Source: Candidatus Saccharibacteria bacterium UBA1235
GTDB lineage: Bacteria > Patescibacteriota > Saccharimonadia > Saccharimonadales > Saccharimonadaceae
Direction: 5' to 3'
Assembly (NCBI GenBank): GCA_002309075.1
Contig: DBWP01000001.1
Location: 1 to 61,027, forward strand
DNA: 61,027 bases
Shown here piece by piece: positions 16,011-24,502 of this stretch (within the stretch, counting starts at the first letter, position 1; each line of letters begins with the position of its first letter). A model generated the notes under the pieces. The model did no database searches, was not told where the DNA came from, and saw nothing but the letters and a program-made list of their open reading frames with translations. The position numbers and the translations under genes are program-made.

Positions 16011-17321
16011 ATGGAAGATATTGTAAGTTTATGCAAACGCCGCGGTTTTATTTTTCCAGGCTCCGATGTCTATGGTGGTATGGCTGGTACTTGGGATTAC
16101 GGCCCGCTTGGCGTTACTCTTAAAAGAAAAATTATGGACGAGTGGTGGAAATATTTCGTCGAAAATCGCGACGATATTTATGGTGTTGATGCTGCAATCA
16201 TCATGAATCCTAGAACTTGGGTTGCTTCTGGTCATGCTGCTACTTTTTCAGATCCACTTGTCGAGTGTAAAGAATGTCACCAACGCTTTCGTGCTGATAA
16301 AATCGCTGATGTTTCTGAAAAAGTTACGCCAGACGAATTCCGCGCCGCCCATATTAAATGTCCAAATTGTGGTAAAGAAAATTGGGACGACGTTAAACAA
16401 TTTAATATGATGTTTACGACTCATGTTGGATCCGTGGTTGATGATACGTCTAAAGCTTATCTTCGCCCAGAAACCGCTCAAGGAATTTTCACGAATTATA
16501 AAAATGTTGTTGACACGATTTACCCAAATTTGCCTTTCGGTCTTGCTCAGCAAGGAAAAGCTTTCCGTAATGAAATTTCTCCGCGCGATTTCGTCTTTCG
16601 CTCTCGCGAATTTGGTCAAATGGAAATCGAATATTTCGTAGACCCAAAAACCTGGGAAGAGAATTTCGACAAACTCCTTGCCGCGTGTCATGATTTTCTT
16701 GAAAATAAAATGAATTTACCAAAAAATATGATCCATGAACTTGAAGTTGCTCCAGAAGATCGCGCACATTATTCCAAGCGCACTATCGACATTGAGTTCG
16801 ATTATCCAATCGGACGCGAAGAATTAATGGGAATCGCATATCGCACAGATTTTGATCTACAAAATATTGCTCGCGAATCTGGTAAAAATATGGATTATCG
16901 CGACAAAAACACTGGCGAAACTTTTGTCCCACACGTCATCGAACCAAGTTTTGGTATTGAACGTCTTATTATGGCAGTTCTTACTTCTTCCTACACAGAA
17001 GATGAAATAAACGGGGAAAAGCGCGTTGTTCTAAAACTTCCAGAAAATCTTGCACCTTATCGTTTTTGCGTTTCCCCACTACTTAAAAATAAGCCAGAAC
17101 TCGTCGAAAAAGCTAAAGAAGTCTATGAAAAACTTCGTGAAAAATACACGAACGTCACCTGGGACGATTCTGGCAATATCGGCAAACGCTATCGCAAACA
17201 AGACGAAATCGGAACCCCTAAGTGCGTAGTCGTTGATTTTGATACACTAGAAGATAACACTGTTACCGTACGCGACCGCGACACAACTGAACAGGTCCGT
17301 ATCGATATAAATATGTTATAA
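16011..17321 (+). CDS. glyS: Glycyl-tRNA synthetase, alpha2 (eukaryote/Gram-positive) type
   Basis: This enzyme charges tRNA-Gly. The 436-residue single-chain class II enzyme starts MEDIVSLCKRRGFIFPGSDV and has GTWDYGPLGVTLKRKI, a zinc-type cluster (CKECHQRF and CPNCGKENW, about residues 85-125), motif 2 FRNEISPRDFVFRSREFGQM (about 185-205), motif 3 PSFGIERLIMAVL and a C-terminal anticodon-binding domain. TGATATAAT ends 6 nt before the ATG. The glyS 3' end contains TGTTATAAT, a likely promoter for ppa. Its substrate tRNA-Gly(GCC) at 41702 has an unusual D/T-loop pair. Confidence 0.95.
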   Translation: MEDIVSLCKRRGFIFPGSDVYGGMAGTWDYGPLGVTLKRKIMDEWWKYFVENRDDIYGVDAAIIMNPRTWVASGHAATFSDPLVECKECHQRFRADKIADVSEKVTPDEFRAAHIKCPNCGKENWDDVKQFNMMFTTHVGSVVDDTSKAYLRPETAQGIFTNYKNVVDTIYPNLPFGLAQQGKAFRNEISPRDFVFRSREFGQMEIEYFVDPKTWEENFDKLLAACHDFLENKMNLPKNMIHELEVAPEDRAHYSKRTIDIEFDYPIGREELMGIAYRTDFDLQNIARESGKNMDYRDKNTGETFVPHVIEPSFGIERLIMAVLTSSYTEDEINGEKRVVLKLPENLAPYRFCVSPLLKNKPELVEKAKEVYEKLREKYTNVTWDDSGNIGKRYRKQDEIGTPKCVVVDFDTLEDNTVTVRDRDTTEQVRIDINML

Positions 17322-17347
17322 TAATATATATAACAAAAAGGAGAAAT

Positions 17348-17875
17348 ATGGCAGACTTTAACAAAGTTTTGACCCCAGGGGATTACGAAAACGGTGAACT
17401 TAATGTCGTAATCGAAATTCCAACTGGCAGCAACCACAAAATCGAATGGGACCGCGAGCATGCTTGCTTTATGCTTGATCGCGTTGAGCCAATGGCCTTT
17501 GCAAAACCTTGCAACTACGGTTTCATTCCGCAAACTCTAGACGAAGATGGCGATGAACTTGATGTACTCATGATCACCGATCAACCTTTGACAACCGGTA
17601 TTTGGATGAAGGCAAAGATTCTCGGCGTGATGAAATTTGTCGATGGCGGCGAAGTCGACGACAAAATCATCTGTGTCCCAGCTGACGATCGCAATAACGG
17701 CGATGTTTATGAAACGCTCGAAGATTTACCGAAGCAAACTTTGAAACAGATTGAATTCCACTTCAACCACTATAAAGACTTGAAGAAACCAGGTACTACA
17801 GAAGTTAAAGCCTTCGAAGGTCTTGAATCTGCGAAAAAAGTCATTGCTGCTTCTATCGAAAGATTCAAAAAATAA
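17348..17875 (+). CDS. ppa: Inorganic pyrophosphatase, family I
   Basis: This enzyme hydrolyses pyrophosphate to phosphate and pulls biosynthetic reactions forward. The 175-residue protein has EIPTGSNHKIEWD, the YGFIPQT loop and the signature EDGDELDVLMI with the metal-binding aspartates (about 60-70). AAAAAGGAG lies 5 nt before the ATG, so initiation is SD-driven. The promoter is probably TGTTATAAT at about 17314-17322, overlapping the glyS stop. A strong terminator follows. Confidence 0.95.
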   Translation: MADFNKVLTPGDYENGELNVVIEIPTGSNHKIEWDREHACFMLDRVEPMAFAKPCNYGFIPQTLDEDGDELDVLMITDQPLTTGIWMKAKILGVMKFVDGGEVDDKIICVPADDRNNGDVYETLEDLPKQTLKQIEFHFNHYKDLKKPGTTEVKAFEGLESAKKVIAASIERFKK

Positions 17876-17876
17876 A

Positions 17877-17906
17877 AATAAGCCCCTTTCACGGGGCTTA
17901 TTTTTT
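17877..17906. terminator. Bidirectional terminator after ppa
   Basis: AATAAGCCCC-TTTCAC-GGGGCTTATT plus a T run. It is shared by ppa and the convergent gene at 17916-18392. Confidence 0.88.
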
Positions 17907-17915
17907 ATACCTAAA

Positions 17916-18392
17916 TTATTCTATAGTCAAAGCCCCCGCCGCTTCCATACCATTAATTATTTTTTCCATTTCCTCAACAGAAAAACCTTCATATTGATCC
18001 GGCTTCGCATTAAACACAATATATTTCCCGCTTATTCTCTTATTATTAGCCCAATCTTTATCATCAACTGAAATATTTTCATACGCGTTCCTTGCGTCTT
18101 CAATCGTATCGTATTCAAAATAGACCTTCATACCAGTAATATCTTTACCATTATGATCATAAACAATCCGAGTAACCTCTGGCTCATATTCACTGTCTTC
18201 GAAAGATGCAATATTTGAACCCATCGACATAACCAATTTATTATCGCCAGGTTCAAAAAACGTCTCATCAACCGGCCGAGAATCACTAAGCCCAACCGCA
18301 ATCACGATAGCCAAAATAACAAAAACAACCGCCGCGCAAGAAATGCCAATTATTTTATTTCGCCTTTTTAAAGCTTTTTTGCGTCTTTCCAT
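17916..18392 (-). CDS. Hypothetical protein with one N-terminal membrane anchor
   Basis: The 158-residue protein has a basic N-terminus (MERRKKALKRRNK), one hydrophobic span (about residues 14-34) and an acidic extracytoplasmic domain of about 120 residues without a motif I recognise. A regular pattern (KVYFEYDTIEDARNAYENI) suggests a small alpha/beta domain. GGAG lies before the ATG, and TGGTAAAAT lies upstream as a -10, giving a short leader. Function unknown. Confidence 0.65.
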   Translation of the reverse strand: MERRKKALKRRNKIIGISCAAVVFVILAIVIAVGLSDSRPVDETFFEPGDNKLVMSMGSNIASFEDSEYEPEVTRIVYDHNGKDITGMKVYFEYDTIEDARNAYENISVDDKDWANNKRISGKYIVFNAKPDQYEGFSVEEMEKIINGMEAAGALTIE

Positions 18393-18421
18393 CTCACTCC
18401 TTTTCTATATTTTACCATAAA

Positions 18422-19096
18422 CTAAATCATTTTGCTCGCCAATTTACTAAAATGCAAAATCGCCGGCAAACTCTCTTCTATATTCTTGACTCGCGACACA
18501 ATTTCAAGATCCGACACAAGCGAAAGTCGCATAATTTTTATCTCGTCTTCGCCATATTCACCATTAGGATTTTTAGAAAATGCATTTTCGGACGCCATAA
18601 AACTATATCTTTCGCCCGCCTTCAATTTTTCACCATCAACATCACGATATAAATTAATTTCCTCTCCTAAAATTTTTGCAAAGTTTAAAAGAAACCAACT
18701 CTCTACTAGTCTTAAGTCCATTCCTTCATTTAGCCCCTTAAGACAACTGTCCGTAATTTTAAAATATTCTGGCGCATCCGAACTCTCTGCCGCCAAACTA
18801 ACCTTTTTAAGAATCATCGCTGCAAGCTCCATTCGATTAAAATCAGTCAAGATATTCCCAAAATACGAAAGCATTTTTGCACTTGTTACGGTTGCCATGT
18901 CGCTTTTTCCAAAATGCAAATTAAGTTCCACGAGCGAAAACATTTCTATTCCGCCCGCAAGTTTCGACTTTTCCTTTCGAACCCCCTTCGCCATCGCCGA
19001 CATTTTTCCTTCTGGTGTAATTAAATTCAAAATCCTATCCGCTTCACCATAATTCGTCCGTCGAACCACATAGGCCAAAGTTTTAATGTCGCGCAT
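18422..19096 (-). CDS. recO: DNA repair protein RecO
   Basis: RecO works with RecR to load RecA on gaps. The 224-residue protein starts MRDIKTLAYVVRRTNYGEAD (OB-fold N-terminus), followed by LITPEGKMSAMAKGVRKEKS, the typical RecO glycine/lysine strand, and an all-helical C-terminal domain. The cysteines of zinc-binding RecO proteins are not seen. I use the ATG at 19096. A longer frame adds 7 residues across the response-regulator stop. Its start overlaps that gene by 14 bp, so recO is translationally coupled to a two-component pair, which is unusual. Confidence 0.85.
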   Translation of the reverse strand: MRDIKTLAYVVRRTNYGEADRILNLITPEGKMSAMAKGVRKEKSKLAGGIEMFSLVELNLHFGKSDMATVTSAKMLSYFGNILTDFNRMELAAMILKKVSLAAESSDAPEYFKITDSCLKGLNEGMDLRLVESWFLLNFAKILGEEINLYRDVDGEKLKAGERYSFMASENAFSKNPNGEYGEDEIKIMRLSLVSDLEIVSRVKNIEESLPAILHFSKLASKMI

Positions 19097-19430
19097 ATTT
19101 CTCTGCATACCTTTCAATGTCTTCTGGCACCATTTTACTTTTATCTAAAATTCCAACTACTCCGTATTCGCTAAGATCTTGGCCACTAAAATCGAGAGAG
19201 GAAATTATAACTATTGGAATTTTCATCGTATCGGGATACGAAATCATCTCATTCAAAAACGTAAAACCGTCTGGCCCGGAAAGCATAATATCTAAAAAAA
19301 TCATTTCTGGAAGTTCTTCCGAAAGCGCTTCCATCGCATCAATCGCGTTCCCAAAAATTCGAACATCCGAAGGGATCGCTCTCGCGATACATTTCGCCAT
19401 CACCTTATCGTCATCAACCACAAAAATCAT
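19083..19430 (-). CDS. Stand-alone response regulator receiver protein
   Basis: The 115-residue protein is a single REC domain. MIFVVDDDKV carries the acidic pocket, the phospho-acceptor aspartate is in MIFLDIMLSGPDG (about residue 52), IVIISSLD supplies the conserved Ser/Thr, and the conserved lysine follows in LDKSK (about 101). It has no output domain. It overlaps the histidine kinase by 17 bp and recO by 14 bp, so all three are one transcript. It probably acts through protein contacts rather than as a transcription factor. Confidence 0.88.
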   Translation of the reverse strand: MIFVVDDDKVMAKCIARAIPSDVRIFGNAIDAMEALSEELPEMIFLDIMLSGPDGFTFLNEMISYPDTMKIPIVIISSLDFSGQDLSEYGVVGILDKSKMVPEDIERYAEKYARH

Positions 19431-20112
19431 CAAACAAACTCGCTTGTTTAGATTTTAAAAGCTCAACATAGAAACTTGTTCCATCACGATGCCGAATCGC
19501 CCCCACTTTCGCGTTCATATATCTCGAAAATTTCGACGCAATAAAAAGCCCTAAACCCGAAGAGCCTGGCCGCATCGCGATTGAAGTTGGCTTTTCTATC
19601 CATCCACGTCGCATTTCTTTCCAAATGTCCTTCGAGAGTACCGGCCCATAATCTCTAATATCGACTCTCACTCTATCTTTAACTTCCGAAACCACCATTT
19701 CCGCCTCGCTCCCCTCCTCCGCATAATGCGTCGCATTCAAAAGGAAATTATAAACCACGCTAAACAACAAGTCCCGATTTGCCACCACAAGCCCATTTCG
19801 ACACTTATATCGAACTTTAAGCTTCTGACCATTTTCGCGAAATAAATACGAAAGTTCTCGCGTAACCTCATCACAAACCGTTCGCACCGCAACCGGTTCC
19901 ATTTCAAAAAGCCCATCTTCAAGTCGTCGCATCTTCGTGAGGTCATTTACCTGCCGAATCGCCCGCTCCGAAACATTCACCATTTCCTCCCGAATTCGCT
20001 CCCCCTCCGTATCCATACCGTCAAAAGAAAGCGCGAGCTGCCTCAAAGTCGCCAGCGGACCCTTAAGTTCATGCGCCGCCACCAAAATTCCATCGACCTC
20101 CACATTTTCCAT
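19414..20112 (-). CDS. Soluble histidine kinase without a sensor domain
   Basis: The 232-residue protein begins almost directly with the dimerisation/phospho-acceptor H-box VAAHELKGPLATLRQ (histidine near residue 14). The N-box follows at YNFLLNATHYAEE (about 122), a D-box-like VDIRDYGP at about 150, and the G-box SSGLGLFIASKFS at about 185. There is no membrane span, PAS or HAMP domain, so input must come from a partner or metabolite. TGTTATAAT ends 6 nt before the ATG. It leads the kinase-regulator-recO operon. Confidence 0.87.
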   Translation of the reverse strand: MENVEVDGILVAAHELKGPLATLRQLALSFDGMDTEGERIREEMVNVSERAIRQVNDLTKMRRLEDGLFEMEPVAVRTVCDEVTRELSYLFRENGQKLKVRYKCRNGLVVANRDLLFSVVYNFLLNATHYAEEGSEAEMVVSEVKDRVRVDIRDYGPVLSKDIWKEMRRGWIEKPTSIAMRPGSSGLGLFIASKFSRYMNAKVGAIRHRDGTSFYVELLKSKQASLFDDFCG

Positions 20113-20128
20113 ACCCCCATTATAACAT

Positions 20129-20839
20129 CTAGACGTTAAATTTTACAGTCGAAAGTATCGTGTTGAAATCATCCACGAGCAGCGTCGAATCCGTTCTAAG
20201 CACAGCGGTTTTATCTCGAATCTTAAAAATCACAATCACGCCGTTTAATTCCGTCCCTGGAATCTTTCCAGAATATCGATTCGCCGTCACTCCAGCAACC
20301 GTCGTCGCCTCAACACTTAATTCCCCACGATCCAAATATTTTTGATACTCAGCCGCTACTGCCTCAAAATCTTTGTCCCGAATCGTCACCCTAAGCGCAT
20401 AAACCGTCGAATCCGTAACCGGCTCAATCTCAATCGGGTTAAGATATGCTACAAAATCTCCGCCTTTAGATGCGTCCGAAGCAATATAAACACTCCAGCT
20501 TTTCGGATAATCAAACGAAAGCTGACCATAATCTGTCGGACCCGTAAAAATTCGTGTATCCTTTTTTGCCTCCTCCGCGTCTGCAAGAGCCTGTTCGGTC
20601 TTCGCCTCACTCACAGCCTCATCGATTTTCAAATTCACATTCGACTCAAGATCCGCATATTCTGTTTTTGCGCTAACAAAAAGCCCGACAAAAACTATCG
20701 CAATAACCGCAAAAACAGCCGCAGCAACAATACTAATTATTTTAATTTTTTTATCATTATCTTTAACCACAACCGGCGCCTTTGCTACCGGCGCAACCGA
20801 CAACGGCTGCTGCATTGATGGCATTTGATTATTATCCAT
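20129..20839 (-). CDS. Membrane-anchored extracytoplasmic protein, PsbP-like fold possible
   Basis: The 236-residue protein has a Pro/Gln-rich N-terminal tail of about 30 residues, a transmembrane span (about 33-55), an acidic helical stalk with EAVSEAKTEQALADAEEAKK (about 72-92), and a C-terminal domain of about 135 residues. The phrase LSFDYPKSWSVYI resembles the start of PsbP/DUF1795-like domains. That assignment is tentative. TGGTATAAT ends 6 nt before the ATG, so it is a single leaderless gene between the kinase operon and xseB. Confidence 0.65.
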   Translation of the reverse strand: MDNNQMPSMQQPLSVAPVAKAPVVVKDNDKKIKIISIVAAAVFAVIAIVFVGLFVSAKTEYADLESNVNLKIDEAVSEAKTEQALADAEEAKKDTRIFTGPTDYGQLSFDYPKSWSVYIASDASKGGDFVAYLNPIEIEPVTDSTVYALRVTIRDKDFEAVAAEYQKYLDRGELSVEATTVAGVTANRYSGKIPGTELNGVIVIFKIRDKTAVLRTDSTLLVDDFNTILSTVKFNV

Positions 20840-20854
20840 AAGCCTATTATACCA

Positions 20855-21055
20855 TTATTTACTAAAATCTTCAGCTAAAACTTCGATCTCGTTCTTAAGA
20901 TTCGTTAAATCCCCCTCAATTTCTTTCGCGAGTTTCGCCGCATCTTTGTAATTTTCAACCGCCTCTTCCAACTTAAACTCATCCGAATAAAACCACTCAA
21001 CTTTTTTGTCTAATTCATTGATTTTCTCATTCAAAGTTTTTTCTTCTTTACTCAT
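20855..21055 (-). CDS. xseB: Exodeoxyribonuclease VII small subunit
   Basis: XseB is the small helical subunit that coats the XseA coiled coil in exonuclease VII, which degrades single-stranded DNA. The 66-residue protein is almost all helix, with the family core LDKKVEWFYSDEFKLEEAVE and a heptad-rich C-terminal half. It overlaps the end of xseA by 8 bp, and the SD region lies inside xseA. Confidence 0.85.
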   Translation of the reverse strand: MSKEEKTLNEKINELDKKVEWFYSDEFKLEEAVENYKDAAKLAKEIEGDLTNLKNEIEVLAEDFSK

Positions 21056-22286
21056 CTTTTCTCCTTTTTAAGATTTCTTGAACTAATGTTATGATTTCCG
21101 ATTCATAGGTTGTAATTTTTACAACATTTCCTGGCGAAATTTTTCCTGACAAAATCGCATAGCCCTGCTTTAAAACTACCTCTGGATTTAAGCCCGAAAG
21201 CACCATTATTTTTTGTTTTACATAACTTTCTTTCAACTCAAATTCGTGTTTTATGTTTTTCAAAACATCTTTTATGATTTTTTGTGTTTCGTTTAATTTT
21301 GGTTCAATATATTTTGTTAAGAGCCCATGCGAAACTTTTTCAATTTTTTCACGATTATATTTTTTCGCATCATCAACCTTTTCGAAAATTCTCTGCTTAA
21401 CTTTTTCTATATTATTTAGAATCTCCGCCTTCACCACATTACGATTTAGGGTTAACATTTCTGCCGCATTTGATGGAGTCGAAGCTCTAACATCACATGC
21501 AAGATCGCATAGAGATTCATCGATCTCATGCCCAATTCCACAAATCACCGGAATCTTAGAGGCCGCCACCGCCCTTACTAATTTTTCATCATTAAAACAG
21601 GAAAGATCATCCGCTGAACCTCCGCCTCTTAAAATCGCAATCATCTGTACATCACTTCGCTCATTAAAGTACGAAAGCGCGCGAATAATTTGGTCCGGCG
21701 CGTCCAAACCTTGAACCTGGGTATGCGCCGTAATAACCTTCATTCCACCCCACCGCGCATTAAGAATCTTTACGAAATCCGCGTAACCAGCAGCCTGAGT
21801 TGAAGAAATCACCCCGATGCGCGTTAAACCCTCCGGAATTTTGCGTTTTTTCGCCGGATCGAACAAACCTTCATCCGCCAATTTTTTCTTCAGCATTTCA
21901 AACGCTTTTTTAAGGCTTCCCTCACCAACTGGCCGGACCGCCGAAATCGTAACCGAAAACTTTCCCCATTTTGTAATTTTTGGCGTTCCCCGAACTACTA
22001 CTTTCATCCCATCCTCAAGCGGCTGCCGAAGCGACCAAATCGGCATAAAACAATTCACGCTTGTTTCCTCATCCTTAAGATCAAAAAATACCCATTTACC
22101 TTGATTAACTTTAAAACCAGTCACCTCACCAACGATTTCTACCGACTCATAATTCGCCTCTAGAGTGTCATTGATAACCGCGGCGAACTCAGAGACGGTC
22201 AACGGGTGACGATTTTGCAGGGGGTCCCCCAAGACGTCTTCTTGGGGGAAGGCAAAATCGGCAGGACCCGTTGGCCATTTAGTCAT
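21048..22286 (-). CDS. xseA: Exodeoxyribonuclease VII large subunit
   Basis: The 412-residue protein has an N-terminal OB fold (VSEFAAVINDTLEANYESVEI..., about residues 33-120), the XseA nuclease core with RIGVISSTQAAGYADFVKIL, ILRGGGSADDLSCFN and VICGIGHEIDESLCDL..ASTPSNAAE, and a C-terminal coiled coil. I start at the ATG at 22286 (MTKWPTGPADF) because CGAGGT lies just upstream. Residues about 4-29 are encoded by a perfect multi-arm palindrome (22201-22272) and have no equivalent in the usual short XseA N-terminus, which starts close to LTVSEF. The start overlaps the flippase gene by 8 bp. xseB follows. Confidence 0.93.
   Translation of the reverse strand: MTKWPTGPADFAFPQEDVLGDPLQNRHPLTVSEFAAVINDTLEANYESVEIVGEVTGFKVNQGKWVFFDLKDEETSVNCFMPIWSLRQPLEDGMKVVVRGTPKITKWGKFSVTISAVRPVGEGSLKKAFEMLKKKLADEGLFDPAKKRKIPEGLTRIGVISSTQAAGYADFVKILNARWGGMKVITAHTQVQGLDAPDQIIRALSYFNERSDVQMIAILRGGGSADDLSCFNDEKLVRAVAASKIPVICGIGHEIDESLCDLACDVRASTPSNAAEMLTLNRNVVKAEILNNIEKVKQRIFEKVDDAKKYNREKIEKVSHGLLTKYIEPKLNETQKIIKDVLKNIKHEFELKESYVKQKIMVLSGLNPEVVLKQGYAILSGKISPGNVVKITTYESEIITLVQEILKRRKDE
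22201..22272. repeat. Palindromic element D inside the 5' end of xseA
   Basis: Nested arms AACGGGT (22201-22207), GATTTTGC (22211-22218) and CCCCCAAGA (22226-22234) pair with TCTTGGGGG (22240-22248), GCAAAATC (22252-22259) and ACCCGTT (22266-22272). The 72-bp unit is a multiple of three and stays in frame, encoding xseA residues about 6-29. Its interior does not share the core of elements A and C. Confidence 0.75.
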
Positions 22287-23331
22287 TTTTACCTCGGATA
22301 GCTTTGTTGTATGGCCAATAGCCAGTTGCAATTGTAAAGATAAGTGACAACGCTCGCGCCATCACTACAACAATTAAAGACATCGCCACCGCTTCCTCGC
22401 TTCCCCCAAGCATAGCCCCCATTACCCCAACCATGCCAAGTTCATATGGGCCATATGGCACAATCCCGTCAAACACCGAACCAATCGCTTCACCCACCAT
22501 AATTACTGGCAAAATTTCTGGACGACCAAGCGAAATCGCCACGATCCAATAAACTGAAATTTCACAAAGGCTATAAGTTATCCCCCATAAAGTTGGGCGA
22601 ATTAACGACTTCTTGTCTTTTTTCACCATTTTTACGCAATCATGAATGCTAAGAAGGTATCTCTGGATTTTATCGTGTTTTAACATATGATCACGATGGC
22701 CAAAAGTCAAAATTCTAGCAATAAAATCAGTAATTCTTGTTACAACTTTACCAAAGAAATCAATTCGTTTTTTACTGCTCGCAACATAAACTACTAAACC
22801 TAGAATTATAAATACGCCCATATTCATAAGAAGCGCAATCCAAATAATCCAAGTTGCCTCTGGCGGCACATCGCCAAGCAAAAACAAAACAAGAATCGCA
22901 ACCAGCGCCTGCAAATAATTCACGACCGTTGTAATCGCATAACGAAAAATATACAAAAAACTCGCTTGCCCCGCTGAAACATCAAATTGTTTCAAGCGAT
23001 AAGTCAAATATGCTAACCCCCCGAGGCTTCCTGCCGGCACGGCTCGATTTACAAAATTAAGTTCTGTTGAGATTCTTAATTTTTCTTTCTTTGAAAAAAC
23101 TTTTTTCAATTTACTCTCGAGATACGAGAAAAAAATTTGCCCACAAGCAAAATACATAAAAAGTTGTTCTGGTATTAAAAGAATTAAAACAAAAATATTC
23201 GCTTGGTCTAAATTATCGAAAGTCGCAACAAAGCCGTCCCAATTTTCATAAATCACATAACCAACTAGCGCTACAGTCGCAAGCGAAATTAATGTTCGCC
23301 ACGGAAATCTAAAGCCTTTTCTTCCAGCCAT
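22279..23331 (-). CDS. Lipid flippase-like membrane protein (LPG synthase TM / AglD-like)
   Basis: The 350-residue polytopic protein has about eight hydrophobic spans. Its pattern fits the lysylphosphatidylglycerol-synthase transmembrane superfamily: NFVNRAVPAGSLGGLAYLTY (about 90-110) is its hallmark PxG/GG region, and PYGPYELGMVGVMGAML (about 295-311) is the second conserved glycine-rich site. Without the soluble MprF synthase domain these proteins are thought to move lipids or lipid-linked sugars. TGATATAAT ends 6 nt before the ATG. It leads flippase-xseA-xseB. Confidence 0.8.
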   Translation of the reverse strand: MAGRKGFRFPWRTLISLATVALVGYVIYENWDGFVATFDNLDQANIFVLILLIPEQLFMYFACGQIFFSYLESKLKKVFSKKEKLRISTELNFVNRAVPAGSLGGLAYLTYRLKQFDVSAGQASFLYIFRYAITTVVNYLQALVAILVLFLLGDVPPEATWIIWIALLMNMGVFIILGLVVYVASSKKRIDFFGKVVTRITDFIARILTFGHRDHMLKHDKIQRYLLSIHDCVKMVKKDKKSLIRPTLWGITYSLCEISVYWIVAISLGRPEILPVIMVGEAIGSVFDGIVPYGPYELGMVGVMGAMLGGSEEAVAMSLIVVVMARALSLIFTIATGYWPYNKAIRGKND

Positions 23332-23368
23332 AAAAACATTATATCATAATTCATGATATAATTATCTT
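23332..23368. promoter_or_regulatory. Divergent leaderless promoters
   Basis: TGATATAAT occurs on both strands within 37 bp. The minus-strand copy (about 23338-23346) is 6 nt before the flippase ATG at 23331, and the plus-strand copy (23354-23362) is 6 nt before the methyltransferase ATG at 23369. No SD is present for either gene. This is the clearest example of the window-wide start arrangement. Confidence 0.75.
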
Positions 23369-24502
23369 ATGAAATACCTAGCCGTTCTTGGGCGTCAACC
23401 AGAAATTTCTATCTTAGAGCTCGAAATGAGTAATTTTTGCACCGACATAAATCGGCTTGGCGGCACCCAAAAACTTGCCGTAAAACTTGAAGAAAAACCA
23501 TTAAATTATTTAAGAAAACTTCCAGAAGGAAAAATTACTTTAGGGATTTCCGACTACTCGAAAAAAGCATCCAGAAAAACTGCTAATTTGGAAGCCTTGA
23601 AGCTTAAAAAAATCCTAGTACGCCACGGACGCAGTGTGCGCGTAGTCGAAAATAAAGAAGCAGTTCTAAACACTGCAACTTCTCTTCATAACGGGCTTTC
23701 TGGAAAAAATGAACGTAAAGTTGAACTAATTAAAGTCGATGACGATTGGTATAAAGTTATTGGCGTACAAGATATTGATGCCTATGCTAAGCGAGATCAG
23801 GCCCGTCCAGCCCGCGACGCTAAAGTTGGCATGCTACCCCCAAAACTTGCTCAAATTTTAATTAACCTTTGCGGTCCTTTACCTGAAGGTGCTACGATTC
23901 TCGATCCATTCTGTGGTACGGGTGTAGTTTTGCAGGAAGCTTTACTTATGGGCTACCACGCCTACGGCACCGATCTTTCCGAACGTATGATCGAATACAC
24001 CGAGAAAAACTTAAACTGGTTGCTGAGTAATAAAAAAAATACTTCCGAGGTCATACGCGACGACGGGAGCGGAAAAGCGAGGAGCCCCGTAACGACGGGC
24101 GCGACGAAGCGGGCCGAGGGAGGTATTTTTTTGCTGCATACAGGCGACGCAACTTCCTTTAAATGGACCGAAAAAATCGACGCAGTCGCTTGTGAAGGCT
24201 ACCTCGGTCGTCCAATGTCGCAAATCCCAGCAGAAATCAAATTAAAAGCCGAAAAACAAGAATGCGGTAGTATAATTTTAGGTTTTTTGAAAAATTTAAG
24301 CACGCAAATAGAATCAAATACGCCAGTCGTTGTCGCTGCTCCAGCTTGGCTACGCGAAAACGGCACGTATTCTCGCCTTGAAATCCTTGACGAAATTATT
24401 AAGATGGGGTATAATGTTAATAATAAAACGCGCGAGGGGCTTCTCTATTTTCGTGAAGGGCAAGTCGTCGCAAGAGATATAATAATATTAAGGAAGAAAT
24501 AA
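23369..24502 (+). CDS. TRM11-type tRNA guanosine methyltransferase
   Basis: The 377-residue protein resembles Trm11/TrmG10 enzymes that methylate guanosine 10 of tRNA. The C-terminal Rossmann methyltransferase has motif I ILDPFCGTGVVLQEALLMGY (about 180-200), YGTDLSERMIEY, and a motif IV-like ACEGYLGRPM (about 275), where relatives have an E-P-Y-L-G type motif. The N-terminal half is THUMP-like in position only. Residues about 223-255 are encoded by palindromic element B, an apparently inserted Arg/Gly/Ser-rich segment between strands of the fold. TGATATAAT ends 6 nt before the ATG. rpmA follows immediately. Confidence 0.8.
   Translation: MKYLAVLGRQPEISILELEMSNFCTDINRLGGTQKLAVKLEEKPLNYLRKLPEGKITLGISDYSKKASRKTANLEALKLKKILVRHGRSVRVVENKEAVLNTATSLHNGLSGKNERKVELIKVDDDWYKVIGVQDIDAYAKRDQARPARDAKVGMLPPKLAQILINLCGPLPEGATILDPFCGTGVVLQEALLMGYHAYGTDLSERMIEYTEKNLNWLLSNKKNTSEVIRDDGSGKARSPVTTGATKRAEGGIFLLHTGDATSFKWTEKIDAVACEGYLGRPMSQIPAEIKLKAEKQECGSIILGFLKNLSTQIESNTPVVVAAPAWLRENGTYSRLEILDEIIKMGYNVNNKTREGLLYFREGQVVARDIIILRKK
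24033..24132. repeat. Palindromic element B inside the methyltransferase gene
   Basis: The arm AAAAAAATACTTCC (24033-24046) and the inverted GGAGGTATTTTTTT (24119-24132) match at 13 of 14 positions and enclose 72 bp that are strikingly GC-rich for this genome. The interior includes GACGGGAGCGG and GAAGCGGGCCGAGG, similar to the GGAGCGGCCCGAGG stretch of the ligA element on the minus strand. The reading frame stays open through the element. Confidence 0.7.

Noticed and set aside
18432..19052. 206-residue open frame opposite recO
   Set aside because: It is antisense to a well-supported RecO, Ser-rich from mirrored codons, and without a motif.
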